Shown here in pieces: positions 11,631-23,487 of a stretch of 64,000 bases of DNA (positions are counted from its first letter, which is position 1; each line of letters opens with the position of its first letter). Source of the stretch: Notospermus geniculatus. Lineage: Eukaryota; Nemertea; Pilidiophora; Heteronemertea; Lineidae. The notes beneath the pieces are model-generated. The model was not told the origin of the DNA, ran no database searches, and saw nothing but the letters and a program-made list of their open reading frames with translations. The position numbers were made by a program, and so were the translations under genes. The stretch spans positions 48,022-112,021 of the forward strand of contig NMRB01000500.1 of NCBI GenBank assembly GCA_002633025.1. The letters run 5' to 3'.

Positions 11631-13831
11631 GTGTTTTGTAATGGCCCGGTTTGGGCCTAAAGTTAAGCGATGATTCACCTTTTGTTTTGAGTAGGCTTAA
11701 ACAATGGAAGGAATCCTCACTAAATGTTGTCCTATGCTGAACTAGGCCATTGCGAAAACTTTATACGATCTCGACAATTTCAAACCCCTCACCCCCAAAC
11801 AGAGCCGAGACGAAACCCTAATTGCACCAATCAGACCATTTTGGTGCTATTTACAGAACAGACAACTTTCATCAATAATGGAAGAGAGATGATTGTATCA
11901 TTGTCTGGTGTGCTTGCAGGAGCTTCTTTACGAATTAGCACTTGCAATATTCATAATGCCATGGAAACGTTGTGAGGTCATGGGCGACTAATAGCATTAT
12001 TGGTACCCCAGAACACGATGTTCAGCTGCATATTCAATAATGCCTAAAAAAGAATCTGCTATGAAAATATCTCTTGTGTATGTTTCTAAAAATGAAACGG
12101 CAGAATTTTCTTTGAAAAGAAGTTCAAAGCTAGGCTCGCACTCTGGAGAATAATGCCAAGTCGTACTTGGTGCAGAAATATTTGAGTCAAAGCCAAGTTG
12201 GCGGAGCTGTCTAAAACATGACGCTGCACTGTGCAGTCATGAGTCTGATGTTACTATTCCGTTGGCCTACTTTTGATCAAAGTTTGAAATATATCTATGA
12301 AATATGATCTGCTTTTGCATCCCTGACATTTCAGACTGTTATATCATTTTGTGGCATCTCACTGTTGCGTTTACCCCTTTGTCTCTTAATGAATCAATAT
12401 CTAATTTAAGATATCATGGTAAAAGTATTCTTTGAAGATTTTAATTGTAGGCCCTAATCAAAGGCCCTGTTTATTTCAAAGGAGACAGATCCATCTCCTC
12501 AGTTCATTGGTCTTAAAATGTCTTTGTCGTCTGAAGTTCTGATGCCGCGGTTTGATCATGACAAATGATGCTGGGTAGGTGGCCCCTCACCCTGGATTTG
12601 TCTGGCTAAACGAAGATATAGAGGCTGTATACTTGGCTGTTAGCCAATGATACTGCAAGCAGTGTGCTATGAATGTTCATCGTAGGGTATGTTCTACAAC
12701 ATAGCTCAGGGTTGGAGAAAACTGAATCCTTCTAATGAATGTACGGTCATGATCACTTCAATGTCATTTGGGGAGGTGACCCCTGGAACCCCTGCCTCCT
12801 GATGTTTGCCTACAGTTGCCCAAGGTTCCGCATCACGACATCAATCCCCAGTGAACAAAGAATGGACTCCTTTATAATTACTGTCAACAATAATCAATAG
12901 GATTAGTTCGTTATTGACTGTCTGCGCCAGGGAAACTCGCAGGGTGCGGGTTGTGTAGCAACCGTGTCATCGCCATTTACCCATCAGAAAAAGGGTCTCA
13001 GTAATCAGGGCCCTAATGAATGGGCTTCGGTATAATATATTGGATTGTCTTTCTCATTAATCCCTCGTTATCGCACAGACAGGATCGTCCGTGATCAGCC
13101 ATTTGTAGCTGATAACTTTGTCATTGTGACCAGTCATTTGTAGTCATGATCTAACCTCATATGTTGACCCACTGTGGGTGACAAAAATGCCGCACTCTAC
13201 TTCGTAAATCTCCCTTTGCCACAAACACTTGGCAAGCTCTAGGCTAGCTTAGCATTTATGTGCTGTAGTAGATCCGGCTGCTAGAAATGCACTAGTCGTG
13301 TTTTCCAGTCTAGCTCATTCATTCTTGGTGGTTGGTCGGTCAGTTGGTGCATTCAACTTGGTGTGAAATCTGTTCGAAGTTGGTTGCCACAATCATTTGG
13401 ACTGTTTCATGAAGTGTTAAAACCCCATTTGGCAATCAGAATCGGACAGACCGGAGTGCTGACTTCAATTACTGCGCCGAAGTTACGCTTGTTTCTAGAA
13501 ATCTCTTGAGTCGTGTTTATGTGATACGTGGGCAAAATAGTTGTCTCGGTTTTTGCTCTCGATTTTGAATAATACAATTTCTGATGTTCGCAATACACAA
13601 ACCCTGGGGGTTGACACAGCGTTTTTCCAATCACTGTCATGACTGTACAAATGCCTTGCCTTAATAGTCCTGGGACCTAAAATCTTATGGTTTTCTTGTA
13701 AAGGCAGGAATTTGAGGGCAAGAGAGGGCTACTTCCCACTTGTGGATTTATCTGTGTTATAGGTGCAAGCACAAAAATAGTAGCTAAAATGGTAGTAAAT
13801 ATAATGTTCTCCTTGTCTTGTTTTGTTCTTA
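11631..13831. other. Non-coding DNA, nothing recognised
   Basis: No repeats or gene-like frames that I can support. Confidence 0.4.
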
Positions 13832-13983
13832 GACTTTCTACATCAACAACCTACGTCTGCTGCGAGCGAAACCCATCAATTGTTGCAATAGAGTTGGGTT
13901 GTCTGAGCAATGGGACACAACTGATACCATCATCCATGAAGTATGATTCATCTCCTCCTAATGCCAACATGACTCGAGTTTAA
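13832..13983 (+). CDS. Possible terminal exon (tentative)
   Basis: A pyrimidine-rich tract ending 'ttttgttcttag' at 13831 is followed by about 50 open codons to a TAA, encoding two Cys clusters and two N-glycosylation sequons (NGT, NMT). The composition is protein-like but no family is recognised and no neighbouring exon was found. Confidence 0.15.
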
Positions 13984-16900
13984 ATTGCTTCTAAATGAAT
14001 AAAAATTGAATTCCCGCTCATACCAAAATGTCTCTTAAGTGAGGATTGTGAAATGGGTTTTTTCAACGTCTGACATTAAAACGCTTTCGTTGTCTCAATT
14101 TCGTTGCAATAATGAATAATACACAATACAACCCCAGTGACATCTTCCGGTGAAGCCTGCTATGAAACCCCTCGGCCACTACACTTAATACATTTCATAT
14201 CTTGCCCTTCGATGGTCCAGATTGTTCATTCAATCTGGGGATCATGAGAAGCCAAAGATTCCATGACTATTCCAGCTTGGGTCACATGTATAAAAGAGGC
14301 TGAAGATAGACAGATATTCAGGTGCTTACTCATTCCTGGAGTAGTGTGACCTGTAGCTTGGTGAAGTTCACCTAGCTGAAGTTCTTCCTCAACCAAAGAA
14401 GCCCACCAAAAGCCCAACAGAGGAATCAATTCAAAATTGGTGGCAGCTATTTAGGAGAAGATCTGACAAAATGTCTTCTGACTGCAAGTGGTACGTTATA
14501 TTCCCTCCGTGTGTGCACCAGAGGCTCAACGATTCCATGGAAGCAAAGGTCATAGCGGGCAGACGTTTGGCTCCGTTACAAATCTTCCGTCCCGTATTGC
14601 TCACATTACAGATCGTTGCTATTCTTATTTGATCATTTCTCTATGACATATTGATTCTGTCATTTACTTGTCACACGGTAGTTTTGAAAGCAGCTTAGGC
14701 GTGAGCTGCCCGTGATGTTATAGTAGCATCTACCATCCAGGGGACATTTGAATAAGATATTGATGGGGCAACAGTTTCATGCTAATCTTTGATATTAGCT
14801 ATGCAGTGACAACTTAATCTAGCGGATCGCGTGTGAGTCATGATTTCCCGGCAGTAGCCCATGCACGGCGTATGAATATGTGGATGAGATGGCAATCGGA
14901 CTGTCTGGGCATCAGTCAACACTACATGCCAAGAAAATATACAGAAGTTCTAACATCCATGTAGCCTACTCAAACACTTTGAAAGTTCATCTGTGTTGGT
15001 GAACTGAATGGTAGAAGGACTTCCACGTTTCATCTTAAAAAGCTGTTCATTTCTTTGGACGAAATGGCACTGCTCAAAGACTGATGGACCAAATGAGCTC
15101 CTTAACAGTCATGTCACTGACTAGAGCTTCCTCAAAACCCATTTGGACGTGATGATCATCTGTAGAAGAGATCTCACCGGGAGATTTTGATTGAGATTTC
15201 AGTCATGTCAGACTATCGCACATTGTGATCTCTGATGTTTAGCAGGGTTCTCACATCGGACATCCTTTCGTGCCTTTCATCTCTGGAGAAGTGTTGCACT
15301 GGTTACAAGAGCAGTGAACACTCCCATCGCAGTGTTTGTGTGTGTCCGCTGAAGGGAATGATTGCGCTTAAAACACCACTACAACTGAAAAGCCATTTGC
15401 AGTTTAAGTCAAGTGGCACTGTGTTCGCAAGGCGAAAGTGACATTGTCACCATTCAATCAGTGCAATCAAGCTAGCTGGCATGGCGTAGGGGAGAGGTCC
15501 AGGATGTAGCTTATGGGCTGCATGGTATCAAGAGAAGTGGTCCAAGATGCAGATTTTGAGGCAACTTGCAATCAAGCTTCCCTGCATGGTATCGAGGAAC
15601 ACGGTCCAAAATCCTTGTTTTGGGACAGCTTGCAATCAAGATAGGTTGCACGAAACCAAAGAATGGTGTCCAAAATGCTTGTTGTGGGATGAATCAAGGT
15701 TGCGTGGTACATGTACCATGAGTCAAATCTCCTGGGCACGAGTGTAACAGCTGATGGAACTGTCAAGTCAAGTCATTTGTGTTCCATGTTGATCTCTTGA
15801 ACCATCAACATTGCAGGATCACATTTTTGTCCAAACGTGATGCATTCCACAGCATTTTTGTCAGGAAACATGGAAATGAGTAGGGCATTGCCTGGCTGTT
15901 GGTCATTTAGGAAGCTGTCACAACTTTATCTTGCCACCACCAATTCTGCCTTGGAATCGGTCATTTAGGAAGCTGTTCCTGCCACAACTCCCTTGCCAAC
16001 GTCATTTCAGCCATGGAATTGGCCATTTTCCATATTACTTTGAAACACAGTCTGCCATGTTCAGTTATTGACAATTCTGAGGCGGTGAATTCGGTCATGC
16101 GTACTTTGCCTTGGTTTGGTCGTATGCATTCTTGTTCTCCTTTGTTCTAGAGATGGAATCGAGTGTCACTTGTTGCGTTTGGACTTGGAGGCCATGGATG
16201 CTGTGAGGCTGTTTTGTGATATTGTTGCTTATCTTTTCCAAGGTTCCAGTCACAGTGAGGATTTAGTTCTTATGTGTTCTTGTGTGTGGATACAGTATCG
16301 CGCGGGAAGATGATCTGGTGTGGTTGATCGTTGGACAGGCAGGAAAGGCATTGGGATCACAAGTCGTTGATCAGAAGCCATTGTTTGGTTGGTGAGAACA
16401 TGGTGAGAGATGTGCATTTAGTTCAGATTTCATGTTCCCAAAGTTGAATCAGATTCGTTTGTTGACACTTTATAACAAAATGGTTCCAGTTTCATTGCCT
16501 TCAAAACCTTCTGTGCACATTGAGTGTCACTTAAAATTCAGTGCATCGCAGAAATCTTGCATCTGTTTATGTGACATTCCGTAAACACCCTATAACCATG
16601 GTGTTGATACTGCTCTGAGACAGCCGGAAAGGAATTAGCCTTTCATTAGACCAGGGGAAAGGAACTTTTGTTGCATGAAAGAAGCCTTATTTTTGTTTGG
16701 AATTATATATGTCATTCAGTATTGCTCAGGAAAAGTCATATCCCTTGGCATTTGGATATTTCTCTAGCACCACTGAAGTTGGCAAAAAAAGATTAAGATG
16801 AGATAGTAAGAAGCTTCTTTAGCCTTCAGCATGGCTGCCATGGCAGCCATCTTGGATTTGGTCCCCTGCTGTCAAAAGGGCAAATCAGTGGTGGTCATAC

Positions 16901-17229
16901 GTTTATGCCATTTCAGAGTTCACCCCACTTCATTGTCAGACACAACCAATGAAAGATGTCGTTTTTAGTGTTCTGCTTAGAAACTTCTTCAAATTGAAGA
17001 CGAATCCTCGCCTCCTGCTCCGAACTCAAAATGAAGTAATGGATATCATCTTGTCTTCCCTGTCATCTTGTTGGCTCCTTGACTTCCTTTGTCAGATATT
17101 GATAATCCATCGCGACTATACCATTTTAAAAGTTTTCACTTGTCAATGTATCAGTTTTCGTTCTCTTGATCTGCTCTGGCTACTTGTCATCTACGACTTC
17201 TTGATTGGACTGAAGTTTCATGTAACTCA
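13984..17229. other. Non-coding DNA with two decayed tandem repeats and a palindrome
   Basis: 15480-15720 has diverged units with 'ggtccaaaatccttgtttt' and 'cttgcaatcaag'; 15895-16030 has two units around 'gtcatttaggaagctgt'. A perfect 20-bp palindrome lies at 16831-16850. Short open frames here show no recognisable content. Confidence 0.45.
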
Positions 17230-17366
17230 GAATTCGTCATCAAATTGGAACTGACTATGGCAGTTTGGGGGGGGGATTTTGGATGGCTAATTTGTCTGGA
17301 TGCGATGGGACATAATGCGGTTTTTCATAATTCGTCATCAGATTGGAACTGACCATGGCAGTTTGG
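17230..17366. repeat. Tandem repeat of about 110 bp running into the gap
   Basis: 'aattcgtcatcaaattggaa' and 'actatggcagtttggg' recur with small changes at 17231 and 17330. The second copy is cut by the N run, so the array probably continues inside it. Confidence 0.65.
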
Positions 17367-17766
17367 NNNNNNNNNNNNNNNNNNNNNNNNNNNNNNNNNN
17401 NNNNNNNNNNNNNNNNNNNNNNNNNNNNNNNNNNNNNNNNNNNNNNNNNNNNNNNNNNNNNNNNNNNNNNNNNNNNNNNNNNNNNNNNNNNNNNNNNNNN
17501 NNNNNNNNNNNNNNNNNNNNNNNNNNNNNNNNNNNNNNNNNNNNNNNNNNNNNNNNNNNNNNNNNNNNNNNNNNNNNNNNNNNNNNNNNNNNNNNNNNNN
17601 NNNNNNNNNNNNNNNNNNNNNNNNNNNNNNNNNNNNNNNNNNNNNNNNNNNNNNNNNNNNNNNNNNNNNNNNNNNNNNNNNNNNNNNNNNNNNNNNNNNN
17701 NNNNNNNNNNNNNNNNNNNNNNNNNNNNNNNNNNNNNNNNNNNNNNNNNNNNNNNNNNNNNNNNNN
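17367..17766. other. Assembly gap, 400 N
   Basis: Round-number gap inside a tandem repeat; its size is likely an estimate. The long frames spanning it are artefacts. Confidence 0.95.
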
Positions 17767-17789
17767 GGTATTTTGATGGCAATGCACTT

Positions 17790-17895
17790 CAGATGCCTGG
17801 GCCTACAGGCCTACCCTGCCCGTTAGGCCTACCGTAGCCAGAGCTACTAGCTCTACAAAATACATGTAGGCCTAGGCCTCAAGGCCTACACTTGA
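17790..17895. repeat. 'aggcctac'-rich segment
   Basis: Eight or so 'aggcct' palindromes within 100 bases ('taggcctaggcctc', 'aaggcctaca'). Low-complexity repeat of unknown origin. Confidence 0.5.
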
Positions 17896-18269
17896 ACATG
17901 CAGTTGTCATCTGTTCTTCTGGACATTAACCCTAACCAAGTTTCAGTCCGACTTGACCCAGATGTTCGCTCATATGTGCCTCTCTGTAATTACACTATGT
18001 CAACGAGTGAGCACATGGTCCATGGACCATTTCATTGTATATACGTATTCCCTAATGCAGAATTAGTCCCGAATTGCAATGCATCCCATATAAGTAGTGG
18101 ATATGTCTGATCAGTATGGGTGGATTGTGTTCATTCTATATCAGTATTCACCACTTGCCTGTCAGATAATATCACACATGATACATTCAATTTGCATACT
18201 GTCAGTTTCCATTTGTAAGGAGTGAACCATGGCCACAGGTCCCGACTCTTTCAGGACAGGATGATAGGC

Positions 18270-18800
18270 TACTGATAGAGCAGTAATGATAGGATGAGAA
18301 AGAGCAGTATCATGTTGTAATGATGGAAATGTAATGATATACATGTAGTAATAGAGCAGTAGTGATGTAATGATAGAGCAATAATGGTGTAGTGATAGAG
18401 CAGTAATGATGTAGTGATAGAGCAATAAAGATGTAGTGACAGAGCAGTAAAATCAGTACTGTATGTAGTTTTAGAACTAACAATAATGATAGAAAATGAG
18501 TGCGACATCTTCAACAAGGTGTCGCACTCATTTTCTATGTATTTCAACAATTAGATCAACATGGCAACACACTACCTATCCTATAACAATAATGATGTAA
18601 TAGAGCAGTATGATCCAGTAATAGAGTAATATGATGATGTGTTGATAGAGTAGTAATGATGTAATGATAGAGTAGTTATGATGTAATGATAGAGCAGTAC
18701 TGATGTAGTAATAGAACAGTAATGATGAAGCATAGAGCAGCTATGATTGTGCATACTCTGTGACTGGGTGATAGAGCAGCTCAGTAGTTCTGCAACTCAG
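18270..18800. repeat. Minisatellite, about 22 bp unit
   Basis: Imperfect tandem units of 'tgatagagcagtaatgatgt'. Interrupted at 18480-18590 by non-repeat sequence including a perfect hairpin. Confidence 0.85.
18489..18538. repeat. Perfect 19-bp-stem hairpin inside the 22-bp array
   Basis: 'atagaaaatgagtgcgaca' and its exact complement are separated by a 12-base loop (tcttcaacaagg). The stem is shorter than a typical pre-miRNA. Confidence 0.8.
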
Positions 18801-20089
18801 ATTCATACATGTACTTCCACTCGCACTGATACAGAGAAATGTTCCACCAAAGACCAGCCCCAATAGAACTCCCAGTGGACTCCCTGATCAAGTAAGGCGG
18901 ATGAGAAAGCAACAATGAAATAGAAACCAACATTTGAGATAAGAATAGATGGGGTCCCTAGACTGTAGCGGAAAGATCGGAGAATCAGGCTGACATTCAC
19001 ATTGTGTAACGATTTATCATTCGTTTCCGTTTTCTCGTGGGATGTGCCCGAACTGGAAACAATGGCTGATGTCGGGGTGGAGAATTACCAGTGTATTCAG
19101 CCGAGGGAGTGATCAATAAGTATTTTTGTTGCATATGCTGATTTGTAGATTTGTCTGAAATTCATTGTCTGGTTCTCCTTTATACCCAAACCTGCTGGGA
19201 AAGAGTAAAGTCATTTGAGATTCTGGAGCCACTTGAGCCAGACATAAAGGTCTGTGTGGGTGTATAAAACAAGAGTTGGAGCACATGTGTGTTGTATAGA
19301 ATATCTGTTGTTCCCAGCTCTGGGTGGACACAGGTATGAAACTTTTAGATAATCCTTTGAGAAACTGAACTAGTCGTCTTTTTTCCACCTTTACAAGTCA
19401 TAGGTGTTAGTGGTACAATCGTTTTAGGAGAATACTAATCTGTCTGTGTACTTGTATCTGTTTTTGTCGTTTCGATACAACTCTGGACGGAGGAGTCTGC
19501 AATGAGGGGTTCTACTGTATCTAGGAATCCTCGCAATCTTTCAGCCAATAGAAATTTGCCCTGCTGCACGGGATGGTGTCAGTGGTATGCAAACGAAATA
19601 TTTTCTATCTGAAGAATGTCAGAAAGGCCCCATGCCCCCATATTTGGTCGAGTGCCAGATGGCCAACATTTGCCTGCCAAAGCAATCAGCTCAGTCCCCA
19701 GAAAGGATGAGAAACTAGGAGGAGCTGTTGATCCAATGCCTGAGAGCATCAGTCGGTTCGTTCAAGGAAATGAGGGATTATGGATAGTGTACATAAGAAT
19801 TGGTTCAATCTCAGTGAAGGACACCAATTTGTGAATGCACTTCCTTCGAACGATGTATTCCATATGCATAAAAACTCAAATATTTGCATATTTAGCGCTG
19901 AAGACCATTTCATACATTTCTCTGAGTGGCATTTGTTGAAATGAACTTGTGTTCTGAACAAATACTTGAAGTATCCTCCATCCCACACTGCTGCTCCTCG
20001 GTAATTGTCCTGGGATATGTTCAACATGTTCAAGGTTAATTGAAGGTTTCATTAGGACGCTGTGTAATTGCTGTTTCTAATGAACTCTG
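18801..20089. other. Non-coding DNA, nothing recognised
   Basis: No gene, RNA or repeat that I can support. Confidence 0.4.
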
Positions 20090-20640
20090 TGTGTAGCAAT
20101 GTTTTAGGAGGTTTTGCCTGGTGAAGCGTACATAGAAGAAGGAAGTTTTTAATACCTGATGAAGCAGGGAAGTTTAGGAGAATGAAGTTTTGCCTGGTGA
20201 AGCATAGAATGAAGTTTTGCCTGGTGAAGCATATAGAATGAAGTTCTGCCTGGTGAAGCAATGAAGTTCTGCATAGAATGAAGTTAGCCTGGTGAAGCAT
20301 AGAATGAAGTCAGCCTGGTGAAGCATAGAATGAAGTTCTGCCTGGTGAAGCAATGAAGTTCTGCCTGGTGAAGCATAGAATGAAGTTCTGCCTGGTGAAG
20401 CAATGAAGTTCTGCCTGGTGAAGCAGAATGAAGTTCTGCCTGGTGAAGCATAGAATGAAGTTAGCCTGGTGAAGCATAGAATGAAGTCAGCCTGGTGAAG
20501 TTCTGCCTGGTGAAGCATAATGAAGCATACAAGAAAACATTTTGCCTAGTGAAGCATTGAAGGATGTTTTGTGTTTTAAAGCATAGAAAAGTGAGGTTTT
20601 GCCTGGTGAAGAAGGAAACCTTTTAAGGGTTACCAGGGCC
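20090..20640. repeat. Minisatellite, about 27 bp unit
   Basis: About eighteen units of 'gaatgaagttctgcctggtg' plus 'aagcata', some shortened. The opposite strand translates to spurious LHQAELHS-like repeats. Confidence 0.88.
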
Positions 20641-21139
20641 TGATTTTCTCCTGCAACAGATTGAAAACACCTAGGGTGCCTCTGGGTCAGTTGGAGGGGG
20701 GAGATGGACGTGTATAAATTGCCAGCAAATGCAGAACAGAACATACAAGATTTGTTATGCTGCAAAACTTTTCTATGCATTTTGATTACGAGTTTATAAG
20801 TATGCCGTAATGCGGTCGGCAGTATTTTGTTACTCAGCATCAATACTTGATAACAAACATATGGATCTATCGAATCAAATTGCATGAAACCATTGTTTGG
20901 TTGTGGGGGCGTACAACAGTATGTAATGAAGTGAAAGCTTTTATTCAGTTTGTGTGATCTATGACTGGCTATGAATGATACATGACATGTATGATTCAAT
21001 TAGAGTCTTCTGAAATGGGGAATTCCATTAGGCATTGGAACATTTGTAATACCACGTGTATAATGCTCTCTCCAAGACCTGAAGATATCCTCTAACTTCA
21101 GTGATTTCTCGAGCACACAATGCCGCAAAAAACTGACCA
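20641..21139. other. Spacer between two minisatellites
   Basis: Nothing recognised; open frame on the minus strand has no features. Confidence 0.4.
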
Positions 21140-21840
21140 AGGTTTTCTATGGTTGAATTGCCCATAGAGAGCCAACTTGGGCAAGAAAACTCGTCTGAAA
21201 GGTTTCCAAGTTATATAATTGCCCATGGAGAGCCAACTTGGGTAAGAAACTCATCTAAAAGTTTTCCAAGATACATTGCCCATGGAGAGCCAACTTGGGC
21301 AAGAAAACTCATCTGAAATTGTTCCAGTTGAATTGCCCATGGAGAGCCAACTTGGGCAAGAAAACTCATCTGAAAGTTTTCCAAGTTATATTGCCTTGCC
21401 CATAGAGAGCCAACTTGGGCAAAAACTCATCTGAAATTGTTCCAGTTGAATTGCCCATGGAGAGCCAACTTGGGCAAGAAAACTCATCTGAAAGTTTTCC
21501 AAGTTATATTGCCCATAGAGAGCCAACTTGGGCAAGAAAACTCATCTGAAAGTTTTCCAAGTTATATTGCCCATAGAGATCAGCCAACTTGGGCAAGAAA
21601 ACTCATCTGAAAGTTTTCCAAGTTTAATATATTGCCCATGGAGAGCCAACTTGGGCAAGAAACTGATCTGAAATTGTTCTAGTTGAATTGCCCATGGAGA
21701 GCCAACTTGGGCAAAAACTCAACTGAAAGTTTTCCAAGTTATATTGCCCATGGAGAGCCAATTTGGGCAAGAAACTCATCTGAAATTTTTCTAGTTGAAT
21801 TGCCCATGGAGAGCAAACTTGGGCAAGAAACTCCCATCTG
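21140..21840. repeat. Minisatellite, about 58 bp unit
   Basis: Around twelve units of 'attgcccatggagagccaac' plus 'ttgggcaagaaaactcatct' plus a variable link ('gaaagttttccaagttat' or 'gaaattgttccagttg'). The two link types alternate irregularly, a higher-order pattern. Confidence 0.88.
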
Positions 21841-22399
21841 GATGGGCACTTTAGCATACTGATGTGCACCAACATTAATTAAAATGGGCCGCAGGCAATC
21901 AGGGTATCTTGATATTTGAATGGATCAAATAATTGTTTGCCTCTGTCATTCAAAAAAACGTTCTGACCTTTGACCTATAATGCGATGTGATGTTTTGATT
22001 GCTGCCAGTGGGAGATTTATTGGTATTTATTGATTTCCATTGCAGTTTCTCAATAATATCAGACATACATAATCTAGAGGCACCATTCTTGGCATCTATT
22101 TCATAGCACATAACTGTTGATGATGGATGAGTGATTATTTTGGCCACAACACCACCACTTTAGCCCGACAATTTCAGTTGTTTTCCTGAAATTGTACTCC
22201 GCACTCACTCTCCGATATTTCTCAGAAAATGTTGATCGCGGAGTGGCACCCAGTCTGCATAAATGATAAAATAATGTTAGCCTATTACACTTTCTACTCC
22301 AAGTGCTTCACATCGTACCCCAGTTTCTCCAGAAACCTTTCTTGGGAACTCAAATAGTAGTTCACTCTCAGACCACATGAGAATGCGAAGTGGCGACTT

Positions 22400-22475
22400 A
22401 CCCGGGGATCAAACCCACAGCCTCACAATCAGGAGTCCGCCGCTGAACCCCGCCACTGAACAACCAGCAAAATGT
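22400..22475 (-). other. tRNA-like element (SINE head), minus strand
   Basis: On the minus strand a box B 'gggtttgatcc' (plus 22406-22416) and upstream 'gttcagtggc' (box A-like) have tRNA-like spacing. It lies just outside the left edge of repeat block A. Not a functional tRNA. Confidence 0.4.
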
Positions 22476-22929
22476 GTTTATCAAGCAGGAGATGACTGCC
22501 CACTTGCCTTCAACAGATGCTGTGGAGTGCTCGCTGCCCCTGAGGTGCCATATTCGCTATCGGATCAAGTGTATGCACTCACAAATGGGACGCTGTCGAG
22601 TCCTCCCGAGTTCCTGATGAGTACATGGAATAGCATTGTATAAAACATTGCATGTATCAAGCAAGAGATGGTGGGAAGAAAATTACATGACGTTTTTGTC
22701 CCAATCCAATTAACAACGGGATGCTATAGGGATATAAGTGCTGTGTGTACTGGTTGAGACAATCAGAGAGGAAAACCATGAAATATTGATTTAGTGTTCA
22801 ATAGAGCTTACTGGGTAACGCGTCCAGTTTTTCTGGTGTATTAGTCAGACCGTAGAGACAATCACCATTATTTTAAGGTTGGCCGGCTGCCGTCATAGAC
22901 AATCAGTTTCAACATTCCTGGACCACTTT

Positions 22930-23484
22930 ACTTATGGATGAAGTCTGTTCACTACAGATGAATTCGTTACGCTACAGATGAATTCGTTACGCTACAGATA
23001 ATTCGTTACACCACAGGTGAATTTATTACACTGCAGATGAATTCATTGCACTACAGATGAATTCATTGCACTATAGGTGAAATAATTACACTACAGATGA
23101 ATGAATTCATTACACTGCAGATGAATTCATTACACTACGGACACAGATGGAATCATTACACTACAGATGAATTCTTCACACTACAGATGAATTTATCACA
23201 CTAACAGATGAATTTATCACACTAACAGATGAATTCATTAGACTACAGATGAATTCATTAAACTACAGATGAATTCATTACACTACAGATGAAGTCATTA
23301 CACTACAGATGAATTATCACACTACAGATAAATTCATTAAGCTACAGATGAATTCATTACACTGCAGATGAGTTCATTAAGCTACAGATGAATTCTTTAT
23401 GCTACAGATGCATTCATTATACTACAGACTACATATTACACTACAGGTGAATTCATTACACTACAGGTGAAATCATTTATACAC
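22930..23484. repeat. Minisatellite, about 21 bp unit (copy 1, left of transposon)
   Basis: More than twenty imperfect tandem copies of a unit resembling 'cactacagatgaattcatta'. The array resumes after the transposon at 25027-25098, so the transposon landed in it. Confidence 0.85.
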
Positions 23485-23487
23485 TAA

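Noticed and set aside
17255-17837. Several 150-175-residue reading frames across 17.3-17.8 kb
   Set aside because: They consist almost wholly of unknown residues from the 400-N gap.
18489-18538. microRNA precursor
   Set aside because: The stem is 19 bp with a 12-base loop, too short for a canonical precursor.
20174-20518. Minus-strand peptide with LHQAELH repeats
   Set aside because: Product of the 27-bp minisatellite; no start context, splice sites or conservation.
21140-21840. CRISPR-like array appearance of the regular repeats at 18.3-23.5 kb
   Set aside because: Units are contiguous minisatellites with no unique spacers, in animal DNA with introns and SINEs.
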